A stretch of DNA of 64,000 nt from CAYRLW01 sp964425215 (GCA_964425215.1 CAYRLW010000014.1:1-64000), one strand, 5' to 3'; counted from the stretch's first letter, positions 36,301-45,462 are shown. Notes: a model not told the origin generated them from the letters alone. A program made the numbers and translations.

Positions 36301-36900
36301 TTCCATCAGAGCCTGTTCGCGCCCGCGCTCCCAAGGCTTTCCGGAAGACTGCGCAAAGGCCGACTTGAAGGCATCGAGCTTACCGCGGCTGTCCAGATCA
36401 CGCTCGAACTGCGCGATATGCGGGAGCTTGCCATAATAGCCGCACATCTCGTCAAAGACCTTCTGGAAGACGGCCAGAAGTGCATCGACATCCGTCTTCG
36501 AGATCACATCCGCCTTCTGGTCTATATTGAACAAGACCGACCGGGACGGGATCGACACTGCCTTACGCAAGGCCCCCGCCAGCATCGGGTTGCCCGCGAG
36601 CTTGCGCTCAAATATCTCGATGGCGCGCTGCCCCTCGACCTCGTCGTTCTCTAGCAGAAGAGCGAGCATCTTCAGCAGGTGAGACTTACCTGATCCGAAG
36701 AAGCCCGAAATCCACACGCCATTCGCGGTATCGTAATTGTTGTAGGCGTCGAGGAATTGCTCCATCCGGGCGCCGATCTCGTTGGTGATGACATATTCAT
36801 CGAGCTCGATGAGGAGGCTGCCCATGTCATCAGCCTTGATGACCCCATCGATCGAACGGTCGACCGGTTTGGCGAAGATATCACGCAGAAAATTTGCCAT
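33361..36900 (-). CDS. brxC: BREX ATPase BrxC
   Basis: The 1179-residue protein is the large P-loop ATPase of type 1 BREX. Walker A is GFFGSGKSHLLKMLAL at about residues 66-81; a Walker B-like LNFFVDEVGQYIAD and a TAQQDMGS follow at about 250-300. Long helical regions make up the rest, with a Pro/Gln-rich linker near 1110-1140. It is related to DUF499/origin-of-replication-type ATPases. The start at 36900 lies 3 nt after the brxB stop. Confidence 0.95.
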   Translation of the reverse strand: MANFLRDIFAKPVDRSIDGVIKADDMGSLLIELDEYVITNEIGARMEQFLDAYNNYDTANGVWISGFFGSGKSHLLKMLALLLENDEVEGQRAIEIFERKLAGNPMLAGALRKAVSIPSRSVLFNIDQKADVISKTDVDALLAVFQKVFDEMCGYYGKLPHIAQFERDLDSRGKLDAFKSAFAQSSGKPWERGREQALMEGKHIAAAFAEVTGDEVKDILGQYRKDTKVSIEDFANMVKSWIDAQGPKFRLNFFVDEVGQYIADNVKLMTNLQTIAESLNTKCKGQAWIVVTAQQDMGSVIGDLTAQQENDFSKIQARFANRMPLNSQDVAEVIQRRLLAKTEAGQITLGNLYDAEENNLRTLFDFGDNSFKFRNFSGKDQFVASYPFPNYQYDLFQRAIMGLSQHNAFEGKHSSVGERSMLGVFQEVAKKLADTPVGGLATFDLMFEGIRTALKSSVQQSIQLAEKNLGDDFAVRVLKVLFLVKYVKEFKPTARNISILLLSRFEADQTEQRRNIEEALSLLERQTLIQRNGEVYEFLTNEEKDVEAEIKAIAVDPAEIERQLDELAFGAILRHAKIKHAGTGVDYAFTRKLDSHSLNREHELSVNIISPFSDDSDAPDVVRSNSMASDEMVVLLGRDVRFTRDLVLWLQTVKFARQVTSGDAQPGRDRIIAEKRDQNTRREKELVQRLRTLIADARLFVRGAELEFGGEDPQERLVKGFQILVDKVYTSLPVLRGATYTEADLGRAGRVDGGLFGGEGSGLTEAEQDVLNHAQSQMRLGTRVSVKALVEKFGAKPYGWPSIAVLCLTASLVARGKLEARADSALLEGDALIQGLRNSHALGNILLSPQIEFTAAQIRKSRELFQELFDLPASGNDARSLGAEWQAQLRKLLGDVEQESRAIAAYPFATALDPLRTMLDGMRDQSATWFITGPTGQEEQLLDAKEDVFDKVRSFMRGPQKGIYDEVRSFLTRQDQNLGYSEGAAADKLRQVLEDPQCYKGNAIQELKADFYALKERIEQTVLAERNAVITAVDEVVEKVAQTSEFGVLPPEQQARIREELAARKSGLAAQSLIPALRNLATEVRSNLLADTLTRIAELTPAPAQTPAPQPQPAGGVAEPQQAPYVPPAPVKPQYIKAQSITVPFAKTYLEDEDDVTRYLDEMKKTLLAEIGAGKKVIV

Positions 36901-36903
36901 CGG

Positions 36904-37506
36904 TCAGACCTCGAAATTCATGATATTGAACGCACGGTAGTATTTGTCGTCGTGCAACAAGCCGAACAATTCGAGCGAGGCCCCCGTTGCCAATGCGTGG
37001 GTATACTTCCCCGGAAAAAACATGATCGTCGGCCGGTCCTTCGCGGTACTTTGCAAGTTGTTGAGCACATTGTGCGAACGCAGGAAGGGGTAAACCTCGC
37101 CTACGCCTGACAGGAAGATCACGTCGTGCGGGACTTCTTCGATGCGCCGCGCAATCTCTGGGATGAGGTGCGCCTGCGGGTCCAGAACGCCCTGCAACAG
37201 CTCCTTGAGCTCCGCCTTTTCCGTTTCGACTTCAACCTCAAGGATCTGCTCGAAGATACCCCGGTCTTCGAGGATCCTGATCGAAAGGTCATAGAGATCG
37301 ATATCAAGTACGCGCACACCGGCGTGGCTCAGCCGGGCGATCAGATCCTCACGATCCTCGCCCAGGCTCAGTCCGTCTTCGGCATCAATAGCGCAGATGA
37401 AAAAGGGAACCTCGTTGCCCAGTCCCTGCTTTTGCAAGAACCGTTCACTAGAAATCACTCGGAATAGGTGCTCAGCACGAGCGCGCCTATCAATTTTCGT
37501 TCTCAA
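36904..37506 (-). CDS. brxB: BREX protein BrxB (DUF1788)
   Basis: The 200-residue protein matches DUF1788/BrxB, with EHLFRVISSERFLQKQGLGN at the start, a central acidic helix and the conserved HDVIFLSGVGEVYPFLRSHN with FFPGKY near the end. Its fold is Rossmann-like; its biochemical role in BREX is not settled. It follows brxA by 2 nt and precedes brxC by 3 nt. Confidence 0.92.
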   Translation of the reverse strand: MRTKIDRRARAEHLFRVISSERFLQKQGLGNEVPFFICAIDAEDGLSLGEDREDLIARLSHAGVRVLDIDLYDLSIRILEDRGIFEQILEVEVETEKAELKELLQGVLDPQAHLIPEIARRIEEVPHDVIFLSGVGEVYPFLRSHNVLNNLQSTAKDRPTIMFFPGKYTHALATGASLELFGLLHDDKYYRAFNIMNFEV

Positions 37507-37508
37507 AT

Positions 37509-38138
37509 TTACCCCCTACCTCCGGGAAATATCCGCAAATCCTCCGGATTAGTCTCCTCAATCAGTCGCTTCATGCGCCCTGACAACCAAATCGGCTGAA
37601 TTCTACCCTCAACACTTCTCAAGCCAGATTCACCCAAAATCCGAAACAAGACCTGGCGCAATTTGGCGCAGGTTGATGGTGAAAGCTCAGCGAGGCTTGG
37701 ATCACATTCAGCTTTTTCCGCGAGGAAACGGTCAAAAGCCTCGTGACCCAGGTCAAGCCGCCAAGATTGGTAGCGCTCGTTAATAACCTCGACCGCAAAT
37801 TCGTAGACGAAACGATAGGTCCGACAAACGGCCAGCCACATCATCGCTTGCTGCTCAGCGCGGTCCGCCTCTGCGGACAGAAAGTGACGTTCAGCCTCGG
37901 AGAGATGCCCTATCCGGTCGTAAACCTCACGCAACGCGCGGGTTTGTGAGGCAAGTTTAGGGAGGGAAGACGCGCCTTGAGCAAGCAACCGCTCGCGAGC
38001 ACAGGCCCATGTCTCGCCCAATTGGTAAGCTTGAGCGATCATTAAGCTCTCATTGAGCAGCAGCCCACCCACACTGAAGGACATCCGGTATTTCGACACG
38101 CCGGACATCATCGAGCCGTTGTCTTTAGCCTTAGCCAT
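37509..38138 (-). CDS. brxA: BREX protein BrxA (DUF1819)
   Basis: The 209-residue protein belongs to BrxA/DUF1819: YRMSFSVGGLLLNESLMIA opens the domain, and CRTYRFVYEFAVEVINERYQ lies in the middle. The known fold is an alpha-helical, DNA-binding NusB-like bundle. It is the first core gene of the operon, separated from the WYL regulator by 109 nt that probably carries a promoter. No strong ribosome site precedes the ATG. Confidence 0.92.
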   Translation of the reverse strand: MAKAKDNGSMMSGVSKYRMSFSVGGLLLNESLMIAQAYQLGETWACARERLLAQGASSLPKLASQTRALREVYDRIGHLSEAERHFLSAEADRAEQQAMMWLAVCRTYRFVYEFAVEVINERYQSWRLDLGHEAFDRFLAEKAECDPSLAELSPSTCAKLRQVLFRILGESGLRSVEGRIQPIWLSGRMKRLIEETNPEDLRIFPGGRG

Positions 38139-38247
38139 TACTTAAGTCGCACTCGCACAAAGCCGCGCCCATAAATTCCGAAATCCATTGACGGCCAAAT
38201 ATTCCTGCCCAAGCCATTGCGGCCTATGCCGCGTCACCAGCCATACG

Positions 38248-39129
38248 TCACGTCGCAAATTCAGCCTTCTCCAACGCCGCCTCAGTTTCCTCCCGGTTGA
38301 CGACGACGATGTGTTGACTGCGCGGGGACTGACTCGCCGCATCGCCCAGCAAGCCCAGACGCTTCAAGACATAAAACAGCATGGCGTAGCGTACGGTGAG
38401 CACGGCCGAGCCGCCCTTCATACCGAAATCCTTGGCGACCACCGCCTTCTGGCTTGCGGTCAGGTCAGGATGCGGTCCGATCTCAACTCCGAAGCGCTCC
38501 TGCCACAGCGCGTCCTGAAGCGGGTCCGCGCCTCCGTCGCCCATCTCGCCGACGCCGAGGATACGGGGCAAGAGGAAGTCCTTGAACTTGTCGGTGACGT
38601 GGCAATAGGCGCGCACGTGCCAGCGAAAGCCGTCATAGCCGAAGGCATGGGGCGTGATCCGCCGCCAGATCGGATCGGGCCGATCCTTGCTCATCGACTG
38701 ATAGCGGACATTGACCGAACGGCGATCACGCACCGCGCTCAATACGGCCCTCAGCACGGCCGGATCGATATCTCTGCGCGGCGTCAGCGCAATGTCAGTA
38801 TCGGGGACCTCGGTGATCCACGAGTCCGACAGGTCGATCAGACCCTCGGCCACCGAACGTAAGCGAGATAGATAGCCGTAGGGATCGGGCTTTAAAAAAT
38901 GCGGCTCGAACTGCTCGCTGGCGACATAGCGCTTGGCGCTCTTGTCGTAGACCGCGTTGTGCGGCGCCCGCTCTTGATAGAGCGTCAGATCCTTCGAGGC
39001 CTGCGGCACTGACACGTCAAACATGCCTATGATGTCGGAGCGATTGACCCCGCCTTCCCAGAAGAGGCGGAACTCGATGAACTCGAGGCGGCGCTCCACG
39101 CCCCACTTCAATGTGGTCAGGCCATCCAT
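38248..39129 (-). CDS. brxR: BrxR-like WYL-domain transcription regulator
   Basis: The 293-residue protein has an N-terminal winged helix-turn-helix (about 10-80, with SDIIGMFDVSVPQASKDL). A WYL domain (about 125-200) contains RYQSMSKDRPDP, RRITPHAFGYDGFRWHVRAY, and a WCX-like C-terminal segment follows. This is the BrxR/CapW architecture, a ligand-responsive repressor found at the head of BREX and CBASS loci. It sits directly upstream of brxA and divergent from the AddB-like gene. The 132-nt gap between them holds an inverted repeat suited to a dimer. Confidence 0.9.
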   Translation of the reverse strand: MDGLTTLKWGVERRLEFIEFRLFWEGGVNRSDIIGMFDVSVPQASKDLTLYQERAPHNAVYDKSAKRYVASEQFEPHFLKPDPYGYLSRLRSVAEGLIDLSDSWITEVPDTDIALTPRRDIDPAVLRAVLSAVRDRRSVNVRYQSMSKDRPDPIWRRITPHAFGYDGFRWHVRAYCHVTDKFKDFLLPRILGVGEMGDGGADPLQDALWQERFGVEIGPHPDLTASQKAVVAKDFGMKGGSAVLTVRYAMLFYVLKRLGLLGDAASQSPRSQHIVVVNREETEAALEKAEFAT

Positions 39130-39150
39130 CCGAAATCGTCCTCCGGCGAA

Positions 39151-39181
39151 TGCAGATAAAAACTATATGGACACATCTGCA
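39151..39181. promoter_or_regulatory. Inverted repeat, candidate BrxR operator
   Basis: TGCAGAT (39151-39157) and ATCTGCA (39175-39181) are perfect inverted 7-mers with a 17-nt A+T-rich spacer containing ACTATATGG. They lie in the only gap between the leftward brxR gene and the rightward nuclease gene, where both promoters must be. One bound dimer could control the BREX side and the helicase-nuclease side together. Confidence 0.6.
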
Positions 39182-39261
39182 AGACGCGTTTAGTTTCTAT
39201 CCCCATCATGGATTCGCGTCAAGCGAAGCCGTGCCGGGCAACAGGGCGGAGAGACGCGACG

Positions 39262-41925
39262 ATGACCAGCATGACCGACCGGCGAACCATCGTCGCCCAT
39301 GGGCGCATGGCGATGCGGGAGCTTCGCCTCGACGCCGCGCGTCAGCGGCGTCACGGCCTGCAGATCATGTCGTTCGAGCAGCTCGCGGTTCGCCTCGCCG
39401 GCGGATTTACCAGGCCGATCGACGACGAGAGCCTGCGCACCGCGATCCAAGCTGTACTCTCGGCCACGCCGCTAGGCGAACTCGAAAGCATCAAGCTCCT
39501 ACCCGGCATGGTCGACGCCTCGGCCGACACCCTGCACAAGGCTTGGCACGCTGGCATCGACCTGGCCTCCCGTGCACACGAGCACCCGCGCCTCGACTCC
39601 ATTGCTCGCCTCGAAGCCGCCGTACTGGCGCAGCTGCCGCCGGGAATGATGCGGCCCTGCGATCTGGTGGCGGCCGCCTGTCAGCGGCTCGCTCACGCCA
39701 AGGCCGTTCTGGGACCGGTCGAGATCGTCGGCATCACCGAGCTGTCGCCATGCTGGAGACCGCTACTTCAGGCGCTGACCGACTACACCCCGGTGACCTG
39801 GACGGCAGGCCCTCGACCCACGCCGTCCTGGCTCGAGACGACGGCCGTCTCCATCGTCCGCGCCCCTGCGCAGACGCCGGCCGTTCGCGCAGAAAGCGCC
39901 GCAACCGCTTACCATGAGGCCATCCAAGCGATCCGCTGGGCACGGGCGCTGCTGGCGTCGGGCGAGGCCGAGCCGGCGGACATCGCCATCGCCGCCGCCT
40001 CGACGGCGGACTATGATGACCACTTCTTGTCGCTTCGCGCCGACGCGAACCTCGACCTGCACTTCATCCACGGAATCAAGGTCACCACCACCCGCGAGGG
40101 GCAGGCGGCCGCTGCGCTCGCCGATATCCTGGTTCGCGGCTTGTCCCAGACTCGTATGCGCCGCCTGGCGACGCTCTGCGGGTCCGAGGCCGGTCCATTC
40201 CAGACGCTGCCCGCGGGCTGGCTGCGCCTTCTACCTACCGACGCGCCGCTCGCGTCGGTCTTGGCCTGGACGCGCCTGCTCGGACGCCTGAACGCGGCCG
40301 ACTGGCCCGATGGGCACGATCACACGCCCACCTTGCGCGGCATCGTCGAGCTTCTGGGCAAGGGCCACGCCGCCGCCGAGGAGATCGGCGTGGCGCTGCT
40401 CAGCGGTCGCGCTCGGGCGATCTGGCGCAAGGCGCTGCTGGCGGGGCCGACCGGCTCGCTCGACACGACGCTGGAGAATCTCAAACAGGACGACGGTCTC
40501 GAGGCCTGCGTCTCGGTCGCCTGGATGCCGGCCAGCGCCCTGGCCGCGTCCCCGCGCCGGTTCGTCCGCCTGATCGGGCTGAACTCGTCGCGCTGGCCGC
40601 GGAGCATCTCCGAAGACCGCCTGATCTCCGATCACGTCATTCCGACCGCCGAACTCGATCCACTGCCGGTCGCCGCGGCCGATCGCCGGGACTTCGAGAC
40701 GATCCTCGCCACGACCGCGCGCCAGGTGGTTCTGTCTCGCGCACGCCGCGATGACGAAGGACGGCTCCTCGGGCGCAGCTCGCTGCTTGGCGCCTTTGGC
40801 GAAGAGATCTACGTCCGTCGCAACGCAGTCCCGGCTCACACCTTCAGCGAAACCGACCGGCTGACGGCCCGTCCACAAGAATTCGCCTGCGAGCTACAGG
40901 CCGTCGCCGCCACGACCTGCTGGCGCAACTGGCACCGCAAGGAAATCACGCCCCACGACGGCCTGGTGCGCGCCGACCACCCGCTCTTGCTGGCCATTCT
41001 CGACCGGACCCAGTCGGCGAGCTCGCTTCGCCTGCTCCTGCGCAGCCCGCTCGGCTTCGTCTGGCGCTACGCGATGCGGCTGCGGATGCCCGAGAGCGGC
41101 GCCGATCCGCTCGTTCTCGATGCCCCGGGCATGGGCGACCTCGTCCACATGACGCTCGATCTGGCGCTCCAGAAGCTGGAAGCCGCCGGTGGGCTAGCCA
41201 AGGCCGACCAGGCGCAGATCGCGGCCAACGTTGAGGAGGCCGCACGCGAGGTCGCTGGCGTCTGGGAGAGCGAACGCGCCGTTCCGCCGGCGATGATCTG
41301 GCGCCGGACGCTGGACGACGCCCGCCTCCTGACCAGCCGTGCGCTCACCTATGGCGACGAGCGGCTGCCGGACGCTCGCTCCTATGGAGAAGTCGCCTTT
41401 GGCGGCCTTGAACCGAAGTCGGACGCCGAAAGCCCCTGGGATTCGTCGACCCCGGTCGAAATCCCCGGCGCAGGCTTCCGCATCAACGGTTACATCGACC
41501 GTCTTGATCTTTCGGGCGACGGCAAACGCGCCCTGGTCCGCGACTATAAGACCGGCCGCCCGCCCAGGGACGATATCAGCCTCGACGGCGGCCGGGAGTT
41601 GCAGCGTTGCCTCTACGCCTTTGCCGTCAAGGCGCTGCTCGGACCCAATGTCTCGATCAGCGCCTCCCTGCTCTTCCCGCGCGAGCAGGTCGATCTTCAG
41701 CTCGCCGATCCGGAATCCACTCTGGTCGAGATCACCGGCTATCTGCAGGCGGCGAGGGCCAACCTGACTGGCGGGCACGCCCTGATCGGCCCCGATACCG
41801 GCGGAACCTATGACGACCTCGCCTTCGCCCTACCGGCGAACGCAGGCGCCACCTACTGCAAACGCAAGCTGCCCGCTGCGACCGAGATGTTCGGCGACGC
41901 CGCGCAAGTCTGGGAGGCCCAGTGA
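39262..41925 (+). CDS. AddB-like PD-(D/E)XK nuclease protein
   Basis: The protein has 887 residues from ATG 39262 (GGAGAG 8 nt upstream). The N-terminal two thirds resemble an inactivated UvrD-like helicase, as in AddB: no Walker A is visible, but ELSPCWRPLLQALTDYT and VRLIGLNSSRWPRS-type segments are. The C-terminal RecB-family nuclease (about 735-800) has GYIDRLDLSGDGKRALVRDYKTG-type residues: Asp in YIDR, then Asp-x-Lys in RDYK, with Gln further on in ELQRCLYA. It overlaps the partner helicase (TGATG). It is probably a heterodimeric exonuclease subunit. Location beside BREX marks it as an island gene, not the housekeeping addB. Confidence 0.8.
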   Translation: MTSMTDRRTIVAHGRMAMRELRLDAARQRRHGLQIMSFEQLAVRLAGGFTRPIDDESLRTAIQAVLSATPLGELESIKLLPGMVDASADTLHKAWHAGIDLASRAHEHPRLDSIARLEAAVLAQLPPGMMRPCDLVAAACQRLAHAKAVLGPVEIVGITELSPCWRPLLQALTDYTPVTWTAGPRPTPSWLETTAVSIVRAPAQTPAVRAESAATAYHEAIQAIRWARALLASGEAEPADIAIAAASTADYDDHFLSLRADANLDLHFIHGIKVTTTREGQAAAALADILVRGLSQTRMRRLATLCGSEAGPFQTLPAGWLRLLPTDAPLASVLAWTRLLGRLNAADWPDGHDHTPTLRGIVELLGKGHAAAEEIGVALLSGRARAIWRKALLAGPTGSLDTTLENLKQDDGLEACVSVAWMPASALAASPRRFVRLIGLNSSRWPRSISEDRLISDHVIPTAELDPLPVAAADRRDFETILATTARQVVLSRARRDDEGRLLGRSSLLGAFGEEIYVRRNAVPAHTFSETDRLTARPQEFACELQAVAATTCWRNWHRKEITPHDGLVRADHPLLLAILDRTQSASSLRLLLRSPLGFVWRYAMRLRMPESGADPLVLDAPGMGDLVHMTLDLALQKLEAAGGLAKADQAQIAANVEEAAREVAGVWESERAVPPAMIWRRTLDDARLLTSRALTYGDERLPDARSYGEVAFGGLEPKSDAESPWDSSTPVEIPGAGFRINGYIDRLDLSGDGKRALVRDYKTGRPPRDDISLDGGRELQRCLYAFAVKALLGPNVSISASLLFPREQVDLQLADPESTLVEITGYLQAARANLTGGHALIGPDTGGTYDDLAFALPANAGATYCKRKLPAATEMFGDAAQVWEAQ

Positions 41926-44900
41926 TGACCGCCGTAAGTAAAGCCCTGCGCGACGACAATGTCCGTCGCGCTGCGATCAGCGTCCATGACCGGTCCATCC
42001 TGGTGGAGGCCGGAGCGGGTTCGGGCAAGACCGCCGTCATGGCCGGGCGCATCGCCGCCATATTGGCCGAAGGCGCTGCACCCAAATCCATCGCGGCTGT
42101 CACCTTCACCGAATTGGCCGCTAGCGAACTCCTGATCCGTGTTCGTGACTTCGTCGCCGACCTCGTGGCAGGTGCCATCCCGACGGAATTGCGCATCGCC
42201 TTTCCCGATGGTCTGTCGGAGATCCACAAAGCCAACCTCGCGGCGGCCTCAGCGACGATCGACGAGATCACCTGCTCGACAATCCACGGCTTCTGCCAAC
42301 GCCTGATCAGGCCCTATCCGGTCGAAGCCGACATCGATCCGGGCGCCGGCGTGATGGACCGCAACCAGGCCGATCTCGCCTTCATCGAGATTGTCGACGC
42401 GTGGCTGCGCGAGCAGCTCTCGGGTGCCCAAGGCGGCATCATCGCCGAAATGGTGCTGCAAAGCCCGGGCGAGACCGTCGGTCTGATCCACAAGATCGTC
42501 GCCAATCTGCGCAAGCGGCGCACCGTGTCGGCGCCACCCGTAACGCCGCTCGCGCCGCACCTGCGCGCCTTCCAGGACGCAACCGACGCCTTCACCGACT
42601 TCATCCAGACCGCGCCTGCGGTCGAGGACGAGACCGCGATGTTCGCCGAGCGTCTCGCCGACATGGCGCAGGCGATGGAGCCTGCCCCGATCGCCGAAAC
42701 GCCCGCGGGCATCATCCGGCTGCTGGTCACGCCGCCACATCCCGAGCTCTGCACCAAGAGCGGCTCGTTTCTGGCCTTCAAGAAGAAGGGCAAATGGGTC
42801 GAAGCGGCCAAGCGCGAGGGCTTGGCCAAGGCCGACGGCGAGCGGCTCAACGCGGCGGCCGAGGGTCATTACGCGGCCTGCTGCGAAGCCTGGCAGCTCC
42901 TGCTCCAGAACGTCGCCAGCCGCGTCCTGTCCGACCTGATCGCCCAGGTACAGCCGATTCTGGAGCGGTTCCGGGATTACAAGCGGTCCGCCGCCCTGCT
43001 CGATTTCGACGACCTGATCTTCGCCGCGCGCGATCTGTTGCGCGACCACGACGAGGTGCGCCGTGCGCTTGGCGCGCGCTTCTCGCGGGTGCTGGTCGAC
43101 GAGTTCCAGGACACCGATCCGCTTCAGACCGAGATTTTCTGGCGGTTATGCGGGGAGCCGCCCGCCGAGGGCGCGACCGCCGATTGGACCGCCTTCCAGA
43201 TTCGACCGGGCGCATTGTTTCTGGTCGGCGATCCCAAGCAGGCGATCTACCGCTTCCGCGGCGCCGACATCAGCGCCTATGTCCGGGCGCGCGACGCCTT
43301 CATCGCCCAGGACGCCGACAGCGTCCTGTCGATCTCCACCAACTTCCGCTCCTGCGCACCGATCCTAACGTATGTTAACGAGCGCTTCGAAACGCTCTTG
43401 TCGAGCGACGGTCAGCCGGGCTTCACTGCGCTCGACCCGTTCCATGCCGACCGGGGCGAGGCTCCATGCGTGGCCGCGCTAGACGTCGCCGTCGCCGACG
43501 AGAACGGTAAAGCGAGCGCCGAGCAGCAACGTGACGCCGAGGCCGAAGCCGTCGCCGAGATGTGCACCCGTCTGATCGGCAGCGAGATGATCCTCGATCG
43601 CCGCTCCGGCGCCAGCCGGGTTTGTCGGCCCGGCGATATCGCCCTGCTCGCGCCGACCGGAAGCGATCTATGGCGCTACGAAGAAGCCCTTGAGCGGCAC
43701 GGCATCCCGGTCGCCACCCAGGCCGGCAAGGGCCTATTCCGGCGGCAGGAGATCCAGGACCTCATCGCGCTGACCCGCGTCCTCGCCGATCGCCGCGATA
43801 CGCTCGCGCTGGGCGCGCTCCTGCGCGGACCACTGGTCGGCCTGACCGAGGAAGAGCTGCTCGACATCATCTGGGCGCTGCCCCGGTCCGAGGACTATCC
43901 CGACGCCCTACCGCGTCTCGACCTCGGCGTGGAGGCCGGCGAGATCGCCCACCCGCTGGCGCGCTCGGTGATCGAAAGGCTGCAAGCCCTCAATCGCCGG
44001 ACCAACAGCACCACGCCGCACAACCTGCTGTCGCAAGCCGTCGATGTGATGCGGGTGCGTCCGATCCTGCTCGCACGCCAGCGCGGCCAGGCCGAGCGGG
44101 CACTCGCCAATGTTGATCTCTATCTCAGTCTGGCGTCCGCCTTCGCGGTTCGGGGCCTGCGCGCGTTCGCTGAGACGATGACCGCGGCATGGACCGACGA
44201 AGCGCGCGCCGTCGAGGGGCGGCCCGACGCCCAGGAAGAGGCCGTCGCGCTCTACACCATGCACGCGGCCAAAGGCCTCGAGTGGCCGATCGTCGTGCCG
44301 GTCAACACCATGACCGGCATTATGCCGGCCGAAAACGCGGTGACCGATCGCGACAGCGACACCTTCTATTGCCCGGTCTTCGGCGTGAATCCGGCCGGCT
44401 ATGACGAGGCGAGGAACGCGGACAAGGCCGAGCTTGATCGCGAGCGCGTCCGCATCTGGTACGTCGCCGCCACGCGGGCGCGCGAACTGCTGGTCCTGCC
44501 CCGCCTCGACGCGGCACCGTCGAAGTCGGCCTGGATTTCGCTGCTCGACCTGTCGCTCGCCGACCTCCCGGCGCTGGATGTGGCGCATCTCCCCTTGGAG
44601 ATGGGCGCCGCGGCGGCCGACAAAGGCAACCAGCAGACCCGCGAGAGCTTTGCGGCGGAAGCTGCCGCCATTGCCCAGCGCCACCATCGCCTGACTTGGC
44701 TAACGCCCAGTCGCGACGAAAACAGCCGCGGGCCGGTGCTCACGCCGGAAGCAGTGGAGGTCTGGGCGGTATGCGACGCCCGTCAACCGAATGGAAAGGT
44801 CGAACGGCCCACCATCCAGGGCGGGCGCGAACGCGGGTTGATCTTGCATAAGCTTCTCGAAGAAGTGCTGACTGGCGAGACTGCGGAAGACAGCGCCCCG

Positions 44901-45329
44901 CTGACCGACCGGGCGCGTTCGCTGATCGCGGCGCTCGGCCGTCCTGCGGCCGAAGATCCGTCGAAGGGTCTTTCGCCCGGTGAACTTGCCGGATGCGTGA
45001 CCCGCACGCTCGCCTTGCCCGAGATCGCTGCGCTTCGGCCCGTCCTCACACCCGAGCTTCCGGTCTATGCCGCAGTGCTCCTTGATGAGGTTGAGCAGGC
45101 GACGGCCGGCATCGCCGACGCCATCGCCCTCGGTCCCGACGGTACGCCCCAGGTGGTCATCGACTGGAAGAGCGACGTCCAGCCGACGCCCGAGACGATT
45201 GACCACTACCGAGCTCAGGTGCGGGCCTATCTTGACATGACCGGTGCCGCACGCGGGCTGATCGTGCTGGTGACGACCGGGGAGATCATTGCGGTGACGC
45301 CGTCGCCGCTTGCGGCGGTCGCGGCCTAA
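41925..45329 (+). CDS. AddA-like UvrD helicase-nuclease
   Basis: The 1134-residue superfamily 1A helicase has Walker A VEAGAGSGKTAVM (about 28-40), motif Ic CSTIHGFCQRLI, Walker B VLVDEFQDTDP (about 390), motif III LVGDPKQAIYRFRGAD, motif V TMHAAKGLEWPIV and motif VI WYVAATRAREL. A C-terminal RecB-type nuclease has VIDWKSDVQP and HYRAQVRAYL near 1075-1100. It would unwind and degrade DNA ends with the AddB-like partner, like AddAB/RecBCD. The partner gene overlaps by one base, so they are co-translated. The ATG at 41925 is chosen; a GTG three bases earlier is an alternative. Confidence 0.88.
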   Translation: MTAVSKALRDDNVRRAAISVHDRSILVEAGAGSGKTAVMAGRIAAILAEGAAPKSIAAVTFTELAASELLIRVRDFVADLVAGAIPTELRIAFPDGLSEIHKANLAAASATIDEITCSTIHGFCQRLIRPYPVEADIDPGAGVMDRNQADLAFIEIVDAWLREQLSGAQGGIIAEMVLQSPGETVGLIHKIVANLRKRRTVSAPPVTPLAPHLRAFQDATDAFTDFIQTAPAVEDETAMFAERLADMAQAMEPAPIAETPAGIIRLLVTPPHPELCTKSGSFLAFKKKGKWVEAAKREGLAKADGERLNAAAEGHYAACCEAWQLLLQNVASRVLSDLIAQVQPILERFRDYKRSAALLDFDDLIFAARDLLRDHDEVRRALGARFSRVLVDEFQDTDPLQTEIFWRLCGEPPAEGATADWTAFQIRPGALFLVGDPKQAIYRFRGADISAYVRARDAFIAQDADSVLSISTNFRSCAPILTYVNERFETLLSSDGQPGFTALDPFHADRGEAPCVAALDVAVADENGKASAEQQRDAEAEAVAEMCTRLIGSEMILDRRSGASRVCRPGDIALLAPTGSDLWRYEEALERHGIPVATQAGKGLFRRQEIQDLIALTRVLADRRDTLALGALLRGPLVGLTEEELLDIIWALPRSEDYPDALPRLDLGVEAGEIAHPLARSVIERLQALNRRTNSTTPHNLLSQAVDVMRVRPILLARQRGQAERALANVDLYLSLASAFAVRGLRAFAETMTAAWTDEARAVEGRPDAQEEAVALYTMHAAKGLEWPIVVPVNTMTGIMPAENAVTDRDSDTFYCPVFGVNPAGYDEARNADKAELDRERVRIWYVAATRARELLVLPRLDAAPSKSAWISLLDLSLADLPALDVAHLPLEMGAAAADKGNQQTRESFAAEAAAIAQRHHRLTWLTPSRDENSRGPVLTPEAVEVWAVCDARQPNGKVERPTIQGGRERGLILHKLLEEVLTGETAEDSAPLTDRARSLIAALGRPAAEDPSKGLSPGELAGCVTRTLALPEIAALRPVLTPELPVYAAVLLDEVEQATAGIADAIALGPDGTPQVVIDWKSDVQPTPETIDHYRAQVRAYLDMTGAARGLIVLVTTGEIIAVTPSPLAAVAA

Positions 45330-45353
45330 TCGCCGGCGGCACGAGGGAGACCG

Positions 45354-45461
45354 ATGCCGACCCGAGCGAGCGCCACCCCCGCCAGCCAGGAGCTTTTCGC
45401 CATCCTAGCCAGCCGGTGCTGGGCTCAGATGCCCGAAAATCGGCGCTCAACTCCGCCCTAG
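45354..45461 (+). CDS. Possible 35-residue small protein
   Basis: A short open frame starts 24 nt after the AddA-like stop, with GAGGGAG just upstream of the ATG at 45354. It encodes a peptide containing SQELFAILASRCWAQ and ends at a TAG at 45461. It could be a real small third gene of the operon, or the start of a gene lost by deletion. There is no homology I can name. Confidence 0.25.
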   Translation: MPTRASATPASQELFAILASRCWAQMPENRRSTPP

Positions 45462-45462
45462 G

